Shown: one piece after another, positions 54,746 to 63,937 of the stretch
Position numbering within the stretch: position 1 is the first letter of the stretch
Layout of the letters: every line of letters starts with the position of its first letter
NCBI GenBank assembly: GCA_905233165.1
Contig: CAJODL010000003.1
Location: 83,962 to 147,961, forward strand
Reading direction: 5' to 3'
DNA from: an uncultured Prevotella sp.
Lineage (GTDB): Bacteria; Bacteroidota; Bacteroidia; Bacteroidales; Bacteroidaceae
DNA: 64,000 bases
Program-made: the position numbers and the translations under genes
The notes under the pieces: generated by a model
What the model was told of the DNA's origin: nothing
What the model saw: the letters and a program-made list of their open reading frames with translations, nothing else
Database searches by the model: none

Positions 54746-56122
54746 ATGAAGAATTTAGAATTAGATTTATTGACAGCCATCTCACCTATTGATGGACGTT
54801 ATCGTGGAAAAACTGCAGAACTGGCAAACTATTTTTCCGAGTATGCTTTAATCAAATACAGGGTTCGAGTAGAAATAGAGTATTTCATTACCCTATGCGA
54901 ATTACCACTACCCCAACTCAAGGATTTTGACAAGTCGTTGTTCCCACGTCTGCGAAATATTTACCTTGAATTCTCTGAAGAGGATGCTCAACGTGTCAAG
55001 GACATCGAGAAAGTAACCAACCATGATGTAAAGGCAGTAGAATATTTCATCAAGGAGAAACTTGACGAAATGGAAAAAGGTGGTCTCGGCGAAGGATATT
55101 TTGAACATAGCCGCGAATTTATTCACTTCGGCTTGACATCGCAGGATATCAACAACACATCAGTACCTCTTTCGGTAAAGGATGCCCTAAATGAGGTTTT
55201 CATTCCACAGGTAGAAGAACTGATAGCACAGCTACAGGAATATGCAGATGAATGGAAGGATGTACCTATGCTTGCTAAGACACATGGACAACCAGCCTCA
55301 CCCACTCGACTAGGAAAAGAAATCATGGTGTTCGTATATAGGCTTACTGAGCAGCTCAATGCTCTGAAGGCTTGCAAATTCACAGCAAAGTTTGGAGGCG
55401 CAACAGGCAACTACAATGCACACCATGTCGCATATCCCGAATATGACTGGAAGGCTTTTGGTAACAAATTCGTAGCTGAGAAGTTAGGTTTAGAGCGCGA
55501 ACAATACACTACCCAGATTTCCAACTATGACCACCTTGGTGGCGTTTTTGATGCCATACGTCGCATCAACACTATCATCATAGACCTTGACAGGGATTTC
55601 TGGATGTATATCTCTATGGAATACTTCAAGCAAAAGATCAAAGCAGGTGAGGTTGGTTCCAGCGCAATGCCACACAAGGTCAATCCGATAGATTACGAAA
55701 ACTCAGAGGGAAACCTTGGTATCGCAAATGCCATCTTGCAGTTCTTGGCACAGAAATTGCCCGTAAGTCGTCTGCAACGCGACCTCACTGATTCTACTGT
55801 TCTTAGAAATATTGGAGTACCTCTCGGACATAGCATCATCGCAATTCAGAGCACCCTCAAAGGACTGCGTAAGCTGATACTTAATCCTGAGGCCTTACAG
55901 AAAGATCTCGATAATACATGGGCTGTCGTAGCTGAAGCCATACAGACTATTCTGCGTCGCGAGGCATACCCTCATCCTTACGAAGCATTAAAGGCTTTGA
56001 CAAGAACAAATAAACACATGGATCAAGAAACTATTCACGAATTCATACAAACACTTGAAGTAAGTGACGCTGTGAAAGCAGAACTTATGACAATAACACC
56101 AGACAATTACACGGGAGTGTAG
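54746..56122 (+). CDS. purB: Adenylosuccinate lyase
   Basis: A 458-residue enzyme of the fumarase/aspartase superfamily. It begins LDLLTAISPIDGRYRGKT; HFGLTSQDINNTS and the signature loop GEVGSSAMPHKVNPIDYEN carry catalytic residues. It cleaves SAICAR and adenylosuccinate in purine synthesis. I chose the ATG at 54746 over an in-frame ATG at 54704 because the extra N-terminus would lie upstream of the -7 box and lacks family similarity. A heptad tract follows the stop. Confidence 0.96.
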   Translation: MKNLELDLLTAISPIDGRYRGKTAELANYFSEYALIKYRVRVEIEYFITLCELPLPQLKDFDKSLFPRLRNIYLEFSEEDAQRVKDIEKVTNHDVKAVEYFIKEKLDEMEKGGLGEGYFEHSREFIHFGLTSQDINNTSVPLSVKDALNEVFIPQVEELIAQLQEYADEWKDVPMLAKTHGQPASPTRLGKEIMVFVYRLTEQLNALKACKFTAKFGGATGNYNAHHVAYPEYDWKAFGNKFVAEKLGLEREQYTTQISNYDHLGGVFDAIRRINTIIIDLDRDFWMYISMEYFKQKIKAGEVGSSAMPHKVNPIDYENSEGNLGIANAILQFLAQKLPVSRLQRDLTDSTVLRNIGVPLGHSIIAIQSTLKGLRKLILNPEALQKDLDNTWAVVAEAIQTILRREAYPHPYEALKALTRTNKHMDQETIHEFIQTLEVSDAVKAELMTITPDNYTGV

Positions 56123-56127
56123 TCTTT

Positions 56128-56169
56128 AATTAAGAATTAAGAATTAAGAATTGAGAATTAGAAATTATT
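56128..56169 (+). repeat. Heptanucleotide-period tract after purB
   Basis: Six units, three perfect AATTAAG copies (TTAAGAA in the family phase) followed by variants, starting 6 bases after the purB stop. Confidence 0.8.
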
Positions 56170-56224
56170 AAAAGTTTAAGAAAAATTATCGTTTTAAAGA
56201 GACTAAACAAAACAAGAAAGTACT

Positions 56225-57385
56225 ATGGAAAGAAAAGACAACATTCAGGATTCTAACGAACCTAAGCAGCCTCGTCAGCGTGTACGCATCACAACAGCAC
56301 GCCCAAGTTACGGTGAAAGACCACAGTATGGTGAAAGACCACAGTATGGAAGACCACAACGTCCACAATATGGCGAGAGACCACAACGTAGTGAACGTCC
56401 TCAGTATGGCGAAAGACCACAGTATGGTCGTCCACAGCGCCCACAGTATGGTGAAAGACCACAATATGGTCGCCCACAACGTCCACAGTATGGGCAGGGA
56501 CAGCGCCCACAATATGGCGAGCATGCAGGATATGGTCGTCCACAATACGGAAAGCCATCATACGGAAAGCCACAAGGTCGTCCACAGCACAAACAGGCTT
56601 ATGACCCACAGGCAAAATACTCTATGAAGAAGAGAATAGAGTACAACGAAAGCCATATCGATCCAAATGCACCTATCCGTTTGAACAAGTTCCTTGCTAA
56701 TGCAGGTGTGTGCAGTCGTCGCGAGGCTGATGATTTCATACACGCAGGCGTAGTTACCGTCAATGGCGAGATAGTCACAGAACTTGGTACAAAAATAATG
56801 CGTAGCGATGTCGTTATGTTCCATGATCAGCCTGTAACACTTGAAAAGAAAGTTTATGTGCTTCTCAATAAGCCAAAGGATTACGTTACTACTTCAGATG
56901 ATCCACAGCAAAGAAAGACTGTGATGGACCTCGTAAAGAATGCATGTCCGGAACGCATCTACCCTGTTGGACGTCTTGATCGTAATACAACAGGTGTTCT
57001 TCTGCTCACAAACGATGGAGATATGGCTGCTAAGCTGACGCACCCTCGATTCCTGAAAAAGAAAGTTTATCACGTCGTTCTTGACAAGAATGTAACTCTG
57101 CACGATATGCAGCAGATTGCTGATGGTTTGGAATTGGAGGATGGACCAATCAAGGTTGATGCAGTAGAGTATGCACACCAGACAGACAAGAAGCAGGTCG
57201 GAATCGAGATACACTCAGGAAAGAATCGTATCGTTCGCCGTATATTCGAGTCTCTTGGATATCGTGTTATAAAACTTGACCGTGTACAATTCTGCGGATT
57301 AACAAAGAAGAACCTCCGTCGCGGAGACTGGAGATTCCTTACAGAAAAAGAAGTTGACATGCTGCGCATGGGAGCTTTTGAATAA
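56225..57385 (+). CDS. Ribosomal large-subunit pseudouridine synthase (RluB/RsuA family) with repetitive N-terminal tail
   Basis: A 386-residue protein. Residues about 28-118 are a low-complexity tail of YGERPQ, YGRPQRPQ units, basic and Pro/Gln-rich. An S4 RNA-binding domain (IRLNKFLANAGVCSRREADDF) follows, then the synthase domain with catalytic Asp in GRLDRNTTGVLLLTNDGD, and the end KNRIVRRIFESLGY. It isomerises a uridine in 23S or 16S rRNA. The tail is encoded by near-repeats and may act as a flexible RNA-binding arm. It lies 103 bp after purB and 27 bp before asnS. Confidence 0.9.
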   Translation: MERKDNIQDSNEPKQPRQRVRITTARPSYGERPQYGERPQYGRPQRPQYGERPQRSERPQYGERPQYGRPQRPQYGERPQYGRPQRPQYGQGQRPQYGEHAGYGRPQYGKPSYGKPQGRPQHKQAYDPQAKYSMKKRIEYNESHIDPNAPIRLNKFLANAGVCSRREADDFIHAGVVTVNGEIVTELGTKIMRSDVVMFHDQPVTLEKKVYVLLNKPKDYVTTSDDPQQRKTVMDLVKNACPERIYPVGRLDRNTTGVLLLTNDGDMAAKLTHPRFLKKKVYHVVLDKNVTLHDMQQIADGLELEDGPIKVDAVEYAHQTDKKQVGIEIHSGKNRIVRRIFESLGYRVIKLDRVQFCGLTKKNLRRGDWRFLTEKEVDMLRMGAFE

Positions 57386-57412
57386 GTTCATTTAATATAA
57401 GGATAATAAAAA

Positions 57413-58852
57413 ATGATTCGTACAAAAATTGTTGATGCTCTTCAGAGCACAGACTACGATAAAGAAATATGTATAAAAGGATGGGTGCGTACCCACCGTT
57501 CAAGTAAAGCAGTAGATTTTATTGCTGTAAATGACGGTTCAACCATCAAGAACATACAGGTTGTTGTGGATGAAGGTGTCGTTGATGCAGAAACCCTTAA
57601 GCAGGTTACTACTGGTTCTTGTGTATGTGTTGAAGGTAAACTCGTAAAAAGTCCTGCTCAAGGTCAGGCTTCCGAGATTCACTGTGAGAGCCTTATCATT
57701 TATGGTTTATGTGGCGCTGACTATCCTATGCAAAAGAAGGGACAGTCTTTTGAATACATGCGTCAGTATGCACATCTCCGTTTACGCACCAACACCTTTG
57801 GTGCCGTGATGCGTATACGCCATAATATGGCAATGGCAATACACACATATTTCCATGAACACGGATATTTCTACTTCCATACCCCACTCATCACTGCCAG
57901 CGACTGCGAAGGAGCTGGTAATATGTTTCAGGTTACAACAAAGAATCTTTACGACCTGAAAAAGGATGAGGAAGGTAAGATAATCTATAATGATGATTTC
58001 TTTGGCCAGCAGACATCTCTGACAGTATCAGGACAGTTGGAGGGAGAACTCGGAGCTACAGCCCTCGGTGCTATCTACACCTTCGGGCCTACTTTCCGCG
58101 CAGAGAATTCAAATACTCCACGCCACCTCGCTGAATTTTGGATGATAGAACCAGAAATAGCATTCATGGACCAAGAGGAACTGATGGATCTGGAAGAAGA
58201 TTTTATCAAATATTGTGTGAAATGGGCTCTGGACAACTGTAAGGATGATCTTGAGTTCCTCAACAAGATGATAGACAAGGGACTTATAGAACGTCTTGAG
58301 GGCATCCTGAAAGATGAATTCGTTCGTCTCCCATATACAGAAGGTATCAAGATATTGCAGGAAGCAAAGGCAAACGGAAAGAAGTTTGAGTTCCCATGCG
58401 ATTGGGGCGATGACCTTGCTTCAGAGCATGAGCGTTACCTGGTTGAAGAGCATTTCAAAAAGCCTGTCATTATGACGGACTACCCTACTGCCATTAAGTC
58501 TTTCTATATGAAACAGAATAAGGAGACTGCAGATGGAGAATCTGTAGGTTATAAAGGATGTGTAGCCCCTGGATCTACAATGCAGGGTACAGATGTATTG
58601 TTCCCACAGATTGGAGAGATAATGGGTGGCTCTGTCCGTGAGGAGGACTATGATAAATTGATGGCTGAAATCAACAAGCGTCAGATGGACACGACTCACC
58701 TATGGTGGTATCTTGATACACGCCGCTTCGGTACATGTCCGCATGCTGGTTTTGGATTAGGTTTTGAAAGACTGATACTCTTCGTAACTGGCATGCAGAA
58801 TATACGAGACGTCATACCTTTCCCACGTACTCCAAACAACGCTGAATTCTGA
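57413..58852 (+). CDS. asnS: Asparaginyl-tRNA synthetase
   Basis: A 479-residue class II synthetase. The OB-fold anticodon domain ([25 protein letters not shown]) is followed by the catalytic core: motif 2 [21 protein letters not shown] and motif 3 [15 protein letters not shown]. The N in AEFWMIEPE, rather than AspRS features, supports Asn specificity. Length is normal. It attaches asparagine to tRNA-Asn. Confidence 0.96.
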   Translation: MIRTKIVDALQSTDYDKEICIKGWVRTHRSSKAVDFIAVNDGSTIKNIQVVVDEGVVDAETLKQVTTGSCVCVEGKLVKSPAQGQASEIHCESLIIYGLCGADYPMQKKGQSFEYMRQYAHLRLRTNTFGAVMRIRHNMAMAIHTYFHEHGYFYFHTPLITASDCEGAGNMFQVTTKNLYDLKKDEEGKIIYNDDFFGQQTSLTVSGQLEGELGATALGAIYTFGPTFRAENSNTPRHLAEFWMIEPEIAFMDQEELMDLEEDFIKYCVKWALDNCKDDLEFLNKMIDKGLIERLEGILKDEFVRLPYTEGIKILQEAKANGKKFEFPCDWGDDLASEHERYLVEEHFKKPVIMTDYPTAIKSFYMKQNKETADGESVGYKGCVAPGSTMQGTDVLFPQIGEIMGGSVREEDYDKLMAEINKRQMDTTHLWWYLDTRRFGTCPHAGFGLGFERLILFVTGMQNIRDVIPFPRTPNNAEF

Positions 58853-58878
58853 TTTTATTCTATAACACCTTGTTGGGA

Positions 58879-59979
58879 ATGGATTTTGCTGAAGTCATCG
58901 GACAACATGAAATGATTGAGCGCCTTCGCGGACTGGCAGATGAGAATCGTCTGCCACATGCCATGATGCTATGCGGTCCCGATGGATGTGGAAAAATGGC
59001 TTTGGCCATATCTCTCGCAAAATACATTCTCAACAAAGGCTCTTATCAAGTCAAGGGTATTTCACACCCAGACCTACACTTCACTTTTCCAACCATAAAG
59101 CTCTCAAAATGGAACAGTGAATACAAGCCCATAAGCGACGATTTCATAGAGCAATGGAACGAAATGTTGGCTGAAGGTCCATATTTCTCTCTAGCCCAAT
59201 GGATGGAAGCTATGCGAGCAGAACGTCAGCAGGCGATCATCACTGTTGGAGAGGCTGACGAACTGATAAAGCGACTGATGATAAAGTCCAATCAGGGAGG
59301 ATGGAAAATAAGCATAATTTGGCTACCTGAGCGAATGAATATCGAATGTGCCAACAAAATGCTGAAACTTATTGAAGAACCACCCACTCAAACACTCTTC
59401 ATTCTCGTTTGTCGCGAACCGGAGAACTTGCTGGAAACAATCCGTTCACGTGTTCAACGCTTTGATGTAAAACCAATAGCATTGGAAGACATACAGCAGG
59501 CTTTGATACAACGACGGGGGTTGGAACAGGAAGATGCTGAGAGAGTCGCCCGTCTTTGCAATGGAAATTGGCTAACAGCTTTAGAAGAGTTGAATGCAGG
59601 CAATGAGAATCAAGCGTTCTTCAAATCTTTTGTAGATCTTATGCGCAAAGCCTATATGAAAGATGTAAAGGATTTGAAACGATGGTCTGAAAGTTCTTCT
59701 ACTATGGGACGCGAAGAGCAAAAACGCATGCTGACATATTTTCTACGTATGACGCGAGAAGCCTTCATGTATAACTTCAGACAGCCGGAATTGAACTATA
59801 TGACCTATGACGAAGAACAATTCTGCATGAAGTTCGCACGTTTTGTCAATGAAGGAAACGTTTTAGGATTTCAGGAACTTTACCAGACGGCTATACGCGA
59901 TATCGGCCAAAATGCCAATGCAAAAATGGTTTTCTTTGATATTACCATGAAGGTAGCCGTTTTACTACATACAACATAA
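58879..59979 (+). CDS. holB: DNA polymerase III delta' subunit
   Basis: A 366-residue AAA+-like clamp-loader subunit. It starts DFAEVIGQHEMIERLRGLAD with the P-loop-like GPDGCGKMALA, where Met replaces Ser/Thr, consistent with a non-hydrolysing delta'. WKISIIWLPERMNIECANKMLKLIEEPP and the sensor-like EPENLLETIRSRVQRF are typical of HolB. The ATG at 58879 was chosen; a TTG at 58870 is in frame. It lies 26 bp after asnS and 7 bp before the ricT-like gene. Confidence 0.93.
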   Translation: MDFAEVIGQHEMIERLRGLADENRLPHAMMLCGPDGCGKMALAISLAKYILNKGSYQVKGISHPDLHFTFPTIKLSKWNSEYKPISDDFIEQWNEMLAEGPYFSLAQWMEAMRAERQQAIITVGEADELIKRLMIKSNQGGWKISIIWLPERMNIECANKMLKLIEEPPTQTLFILVCREPENLLETIRSRVQRFDVKPIALEDIQQALIQRRGLEQEDAERVARLCNGNWLTALEELNAGNENQAFFKSFVDLMRKAYMKDVKDLKRWSESSSTMGREEQKRMLTYFLRMTREAFMYNFRQPELNYMTYDEEQFCMKFARFVNEGNVLGFQELYQTAIRDIGQNANAKMVFFDITMKVAVLLHTT

Positions 59980-59986
59980 ACTAAAT

Positions 59987-61129
59987 ATGGATAAGAAGAT
60001 AGAAAAAGGTTGGGCTTGGGGCACCCTCCCCTGCGGCAGAGGACTCTGCGCAAAAGGTGTTGGACGTTCTGACCACCAACTGAATACATACGACTGGCTT
60101 GCTGATATTCCTGGTAATGATGAGTCAACAGATCTTGTCGAAGTACAATTTAAAAATACTCGCAAAGGATATTATCATAATGTCAATGGTCTCGACCTAA
60201 AAAAAGGTGACTGGGTAGCAGTAGAAGCTAATCCCGGCCATGATATTGGCGTCGTCACCCTGACAGGGCGATTAGTGTCTCTACAGGTAAAGAAGGCAAA
60301 TCTTAAATCACCTGATGAGATTCGCAAAATTTACAGAATCGCCAAAGATTCTGACATGCAGACCTATCAAGAGGCAAAGAGTCGCGAGCAGGATACCATG
60401 ATTGAGAGCCGCCAGATAGCTAAGGGACTGGGGCTTGATATGAAGATTGGTGACGTTGAGTATCAGGGAGATGGTAACAAAGCTATCTTCTACTATATTG
60501 CAGACGAACGTGTTGATTTCCGACAACTTATCAAAGACCTGGCTGCAAAATTTCATGTACGCATTGAGATGAAACAGATTGGAGCGCGCCAAGAGGCAGG
60601 ACGCATCGGAGGAACAGGCCCTTGCGGCAGAGAATTATGTTGTGCTACTTGGATGACCCATTTCTCGAGTGTCGGCACTACAGCAGCACGCATTCAAGAC
60701 ATTTCTCCTAACCCGCAGAAACTTGCTGGAATGTGTGCAAAACTCAAATGTTGCATGAACTACGAGGTAGATTGTTATATGGAAGCAAGCAAGAAGCTTC
60801 CTGGTCGAGATGAAATGCTACAGACATTGGATAATGACTATTATTGCTTCAAGCAAGACATACTGGCTGGACTCATAACATATTCTACAGACAAAAAGGC
60901 TCCGGCTAATTTGGAGACAATCACGGCAGAGCGTGCTAATGCCATTATTGCAATGAACAAAGAGGGCAAAAAGCCATTGTCACTACAGGAAGACAGTAAA
61001 GCAAAGGAGCCAGAAAAACCAAAAGATATGCTCCATGACAATGATATAACACGTTTCGACAACACCAAAAAGAAGAAAAAGAAGAAAAAAGCACGCCAGG
61101 ATGCCAAGCCACAAGGAGGTCAACAATGA
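59987..61129 (+). CDS. PSP1/RicT-like protein (YaaT family)
   Basis: A 380-residue protein. The PSP1 domain carries the Cys cluster GPCGRELCCATWMTHF and CAKLKCCMNYEVDCY, likely Fe-S or zinc ligands as in RicT of the Bacillus RNA-maturation complex. The N-terminus has a further CGRGLCAKG pair. The C-terminal tail is extremely Lys-rich (TKKKKKKKKARQ). In Bacteroidetes it is commonly beside holB and gldH. Its role here, RNA processing or DNA replication support, is inferred. Its stop overlaps the gldH start (ATGA). Confidence 0.88.
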   Translation: MDKKIEKGWAWGTLPCGRGLCAKGVGRSDHQLNTYDWLADIPGNDESTDLVEVQFKNTRKGYYHNVNGLDLKKGDWVAVEANPGHDIGVVTLTGRLVSLQVKKANLKSPDEIRKIYRIAKDSDMQTYQEAKSREQDTMIESRQIAKGLGLDMKIGDVEYQGDGNKAIFYYIADERVDFRQLIKDLAAKFHVRIEMKQIGARQEAGRIGGTGPCGRELCCATWMTHFSSVGTTAARIQDISPNPQKLAGMCAKLKCCMNYEVDCYMEASKKLPGRDEMLQTLDNDYYCFKQDILAGLITYSTDKKAPANLETITAERANAIIAMNKEGKKPLSLQEDSKAKEPEKPKDMLHDNDITRFDNTKKKKKKKKARQDAKPQGGQQ

Positions 61130-61608
61130 ACTCTAACAAAATAGTATCTCTTTATGTCGTATGTATTCTCCTTATTATTCTTTTCATTTCATGTGGAAAC
61201 CGCAACACCCTGTTCCATGAATATGTAGCAATTAATAATGAGGAGTGGAACTATGATGATTCTATGCACTTCGAGATTGATTCCGTTGTAACCAGTGGAA
61301 ACTTAACAACAATATTAGAATTTCGTACCAGCGCAAAATACCCTTACCGAAACATCTCCATAGTTATGGAGCAATCCCTTCGTAATGGCAACAAACATAC
61401 TCAAAAGACTATTGCATACGAAATTATTGATAGCAAGGGGCGAAAAAATGGAGAGGGAATAACATACATGACCCACCAAATACCTTTTTGCACCATGAAT
61501 GTCAATACCGGTGACACTATCGATATCAATATAAAACATAACATGCAAGACAATATACTCCCTGGCATAACAGATGTCGGGGTACTTGTTGAAAAAATTG
61601 ATGATTGA
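61126..61608 (+). CDS. gldH: Gliding motility lipoprotein GldH
   Basis: A 160-residue lipoprotein with signal VVCILLIILFISCGNRN (lipobox Cys at about 23). The mature beta-rich domain (NEEWNYDDSMHFEIDSV, EFRTSAKYPYRNISIVMEQSL) matches GldH. It is required for gliding in Flavobacteria, but is widespread in Bacteroidetes that do not glide. The neighbours ricT and holB and the downstream porX fit the gld/por context. It overlaps the previous stop. Confidence 0.85.
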   Translation: MNSNKIVSLYVVCILLIILFISCGNRNTLFHEYVAINNEEWNYDDSMHFEIDSVVTSGNLTTILEFRTSAKYPYRNISIVMEQSLRNGNKHTQKTIAYEIIDSKGRKNGEGITYMTHQIPFCTMNVNTGDTIDINIKHNMQDNILPGITDVGVLVEKIDD

Positions 61609-61615
61609 ACTTTTT

Positions 61616-61685
61616 CTCAACTCTCAACTTTTAACTCTCAACTCTTAACTTTTAACTCTTAACTCTTAACTTTTAACTCTTAACT
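61616..61685. repeat. Heptanucleotide-period tract between gldH and porX
   Basis: Ten consecutive 7-bp units (CTCAACT, TTTAACT and CTTAACT) fill the gap between the gldH stop and the porX start, the longest uninterrupted tract outside mutL. On the minus strand they read TTAAGAG, TTAAAAG and TTGAGAG. Confidence 0.85.
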
Positions 61686-61697
61686 ACATTTCCCCTC

Positions 61698-63245
61698 GTG
61701 GCAGCACAACTTCTATGGGTTGATGATGAGATAGAACACCTTCACGCCCACATTCTATTTCTCGAAAAAAAAGGCTATGACATCTCTGTTGCCAGCAATG
61801 GAATAGATGCCATAGAGCAATGTCAGGAACATACATTTGACCTCATTCTTCTCGATGAGATGATGCCGGGCCTTACTGGGCTTGAGACATTGCAACGCAT
61901 AAAGGAAATACAACCTCAGACGCCAGTTGTAATGGTGACGAAAAGCGAAGAGGAAGACATCATGGACCAAGCTATCGGTAAGTCTATCTCTGACTACTTG
62001 ATAAAGCCTGTTAACCCTATGCAGATACTGCTGACCTTGAAGAAGCATGTTCATCAGCGCGATATCGTGACTGAGATTGTACAGCAAGATTATCAACAGT
62101 CTTTTCAGGATATCTCTCTGCAAATACAGAATTGTAATACCTTCGACGATTGGCAGGAAGTGTATAAGCGATTGGTAAGATGGGAACTCGACATTGCCCG
62201 CACTGGTAGCAATATGACAGAGATGCTTGCCATGCAGAAAGAAGAAGCAAACACCGATTTCGCAAAATTCATAAAGAAGAACTATCTCAGATGGATGGAC
62301 GATTCTGATGATAGGCCTCTTATGTCAAATCGTGTTATGCCTGATGTTATCTTCCCTGCCCTGAACAAAGGAGAAAAGGTCTTCTTTATTGTCATAGATA
62401 ACTTCCGTTACGACCAATGGCGCATATTAGCAGAGGAAATCGGAGATATGTTTGACATAGATGAAAGACTTTACTGCTCTATTCTTCCAACTGCCACACA
62501 ATATGCCCGCAATGCCATATTCTCTGGGCTTATGCCAACACAGATAGCAGAAATGTTCCCAGACCTGTGGGTTGACGAAGATGAGGAAGAGGGAAAGAAC
62601 ATCAACGAGTCCCCCCTCATTCAAACACAGTTGCAGCGCTACAGACGCAAGGAGACATTCTCATATCATAAGATTATCGACAGCACAGGAACAGAGAAGC
62701 TGATGAGTCAGTTCAAGAATCTGAAGAACTATGACCTCAATGTCATCGTCATCAATTTCATCGATATCCTCTCGCACGCGCGCACGGAATCTAAAATGGT
62801 ACGCGAACTGGCAAACAATGAAGCCGCATATCGCAGCATCACATTGTCATGGTTTCGCCACGGAGCAATGCGTGAACTCCTTGAGGCACTGGCACAGACA
62901 GATTATCGCATCATCATTACTACCGATCACGGTTCCATACGATGCAATAAACCTGTAAAAATCATCGGAGACAGGAACACCAATACAAATCTGCGATATA
63001 AATTTGGCAAGAATCTCAACTGCAGTTCCAAAGACACTTTCGTCATTACTGACCCAAAGAAAGCCCATTTGCCAGCACCTAACATCTCTACCACATACCA
63101 TTTCGTAACAGGTAACGATTTCTTTGCATATCCAAACAACTACAACTATTATGTCGGATACTATAAAGATACCTTCCAACATGGTGGTATATCAATGGAG
63201 GAGATGATAATACCATTAATAAGCATGAAAGGACGAAAAAAATAA
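61698..63245 (+). CDS. porX: PorX-type response regulator with PglZ domain (T9SS regulator)
   Basis: A 515-residue protein with GTG start at 61698. The receiver domain (residues 1-120) has acidic residues DD at 9-10, the phosphoryl Asp at 53 (LILLDEMMPG), and VTKSEEE. Residues about 205-510 form the PglZ alkaline-phosphatase-like domain (FFIVIDNFRYDQWRIL, TDHGSIRCNKPVKIIGDRNTN). PorX regulates type IX secretion and hydrolyses oligonucleotide second messengers in Porphyromonas. The T9SS machine itself is not in the window. An alternative start downstream is not obvious; the heptad tract ends 12 bases before the GTG. Confidence 0.92.
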   Translation: MAAQLLWVDDEIEHLHAHILFLEKKGYDISVASNGIDAIEQCQEHTFDLILLDEMMPGLTGLETLQRIKEIQPQTPVVMVTKSEEEDIMDQAIGKSISDYLIKPVNPMQILLTLKKHVHQRDIVTEIVQQDYQQSFQDISLQIQNCNTFDDWQEVYKRLVRWELDIARTGSNMTEMLAMQKEEANTDFAKFIKKNYLRWMDDSDDRPLMSNRVMPDVIFPALNKGEKVFFIVIDNFRYDQWRILAEEIGDMFDIDERLYCSILPTATQYARNAIFSGLMPTQIAEMFPDLWVDEDEEEGKNINESPLIQTQLQRYRRKETFSYHKIIDSTGTEKLMSQFKNLKNYDLNVIVINFIDILSHARTESKMVRELANNEAAYRSITLSWFRHGAMRELLEALAQTDYRIIITTDHGSIRCNKPVKIIGDRNTNTNLRYKFGKNLNCSSKDTFVITDPKKAHLPAPNISTTYHFVTGNDFFAYPNNYNYYVGYYKDTFQHGGISMEEMIIPLISMKGRKK

Positions 63246-63257
63246 TCTTCGACAAAG

Positions 63258-63278
63258 TCAATTTTCAATGTTCAATGA
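63258..63278. repeat. Heptanucleotide-period tract at the tsaE start
   Basis: Three TCAATTT/TCAATGT/TCAATGA units; the third contains the tsaE ATG (63275-63277). Confidence 0.75.
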
Positions 63279-63784
63279 ATATAATAATTAAGGATATAGA
63301 GCACATTCGTGAAGCAGCACATGAGTTTATAGAAATCTTTCACGATTGTTTTTCCAACAGAAATGCCGTAAAATGTTTTGCTTTCTATGCCCCAATGGGA
63401 GCAGGCAAGACAACGTTTATCAAAGCCATTTGCGAAGAACTCGGCTCAACAGATGTCATCACATCACCCACCTTCGCAATTGTCAACGAATACGGAATTA
63501 CCAATGTTCAATGTTCCGCTCGGCCCAAAGGGACGCTTTTACAAAGCGAAGCGACTAAAAGAATGTTCAATGTTCAATCAATCTACCATTTCGACCTTTA
63601 TCGAATCAAGAAGTTGGAAGAGCTTTATGACATTGGTGCTGACGACTATTTCTATTCTGGGAACCCCTGTTTTATAGAATGGCCTGAAATGGCAGAGTCT
63701 GCCCTACCCGATGAGACAATAAAAATAACCATTACACCTCAGAACGATGGAAGCAGAATAGTGTCATTTTCCATGGAACAATAA
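63275..63784 (+). CDS. tsaE: tRNA threonylcarbamoyladenosine biosynthesis ATPase TsaE, with insertion
   Basis: A 169-residue P-loop ATPase (Walker A APMGAGKTTFI, residues 40-49; FIEWPEMAE) that supports the TsaB/TsaD complex making t6A37 in ANN-decoding tRNAs. Family members have about 137-145 residues. The excess of about 29 residues lies at 74-102 between INSPTFAIVNEY-like SPTFAIVNEYG and IYHFDLYRI, and is encoded by a repeat insertion (63495-63582). The ATG is in a heptad unit. TrmO, elsewhere in the window, acts later on the same base. Confidence 0.9.
   Translation: MNIIIKDIEHIREAAHEFIEIFHDCFSNRNAVKCFAFYAPMGAGKTTFIKAICEELGSTDVITSPTFAIVNEYGITNVQCSARPKGTLLQSEATKRMFNVQSIYHFDLYRIKKLEELYDIGADDYFYSGNPCFIEWPEMAESALPDETIKITITPQNDGSRIVSFSMEQ
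63495..63582. repeat. Repeat insertion inside tsaE
   Basis: Heptad units of AATGTTC flank a 46-bp core (about 63,516-63,561) containing CCGCTCGGCCC, palindromic elements CGCTTTTACAAAGCG and CGAAGCG. The total of about 88 bp adds 29 codons. The GCCGAGCGG stretch on the minus strand also occurs in the tract at 45,103. Confidence 0.8.
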
Positions 63785-63905
63785 CATTATTGTTGTTTCT
63801 AAGGAGATAATTGGTAATATAAAACCCAAATTGTCACATACATCTTGACACTGGTCAACGCATGTAATAAAAATCGATTTTTTTTATCACTTTTCTCAAT
63901 TAAAA

Positions 63906-63937
63906 TTTGGTCAGTTGAAAAAAAAGTCATACCTTTG
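63906..63937 (+). promoter_or_regulatory. Promoter for a gene beyond the right edge (possibly stable RNA)
   Basis: TTTG (63906-63909), 20 bp, TACCTTTG (63930-63937), then CATCCGC and TTCCCAAAAACGGG. The sequence parallels the tRNA-Val promoter (28553-28584: TTTG, TACCTTTG, CAACCGC, TCCCAAAAAAGG). The rest of 63785-64000 contains no gene. Confidence 0.7.
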
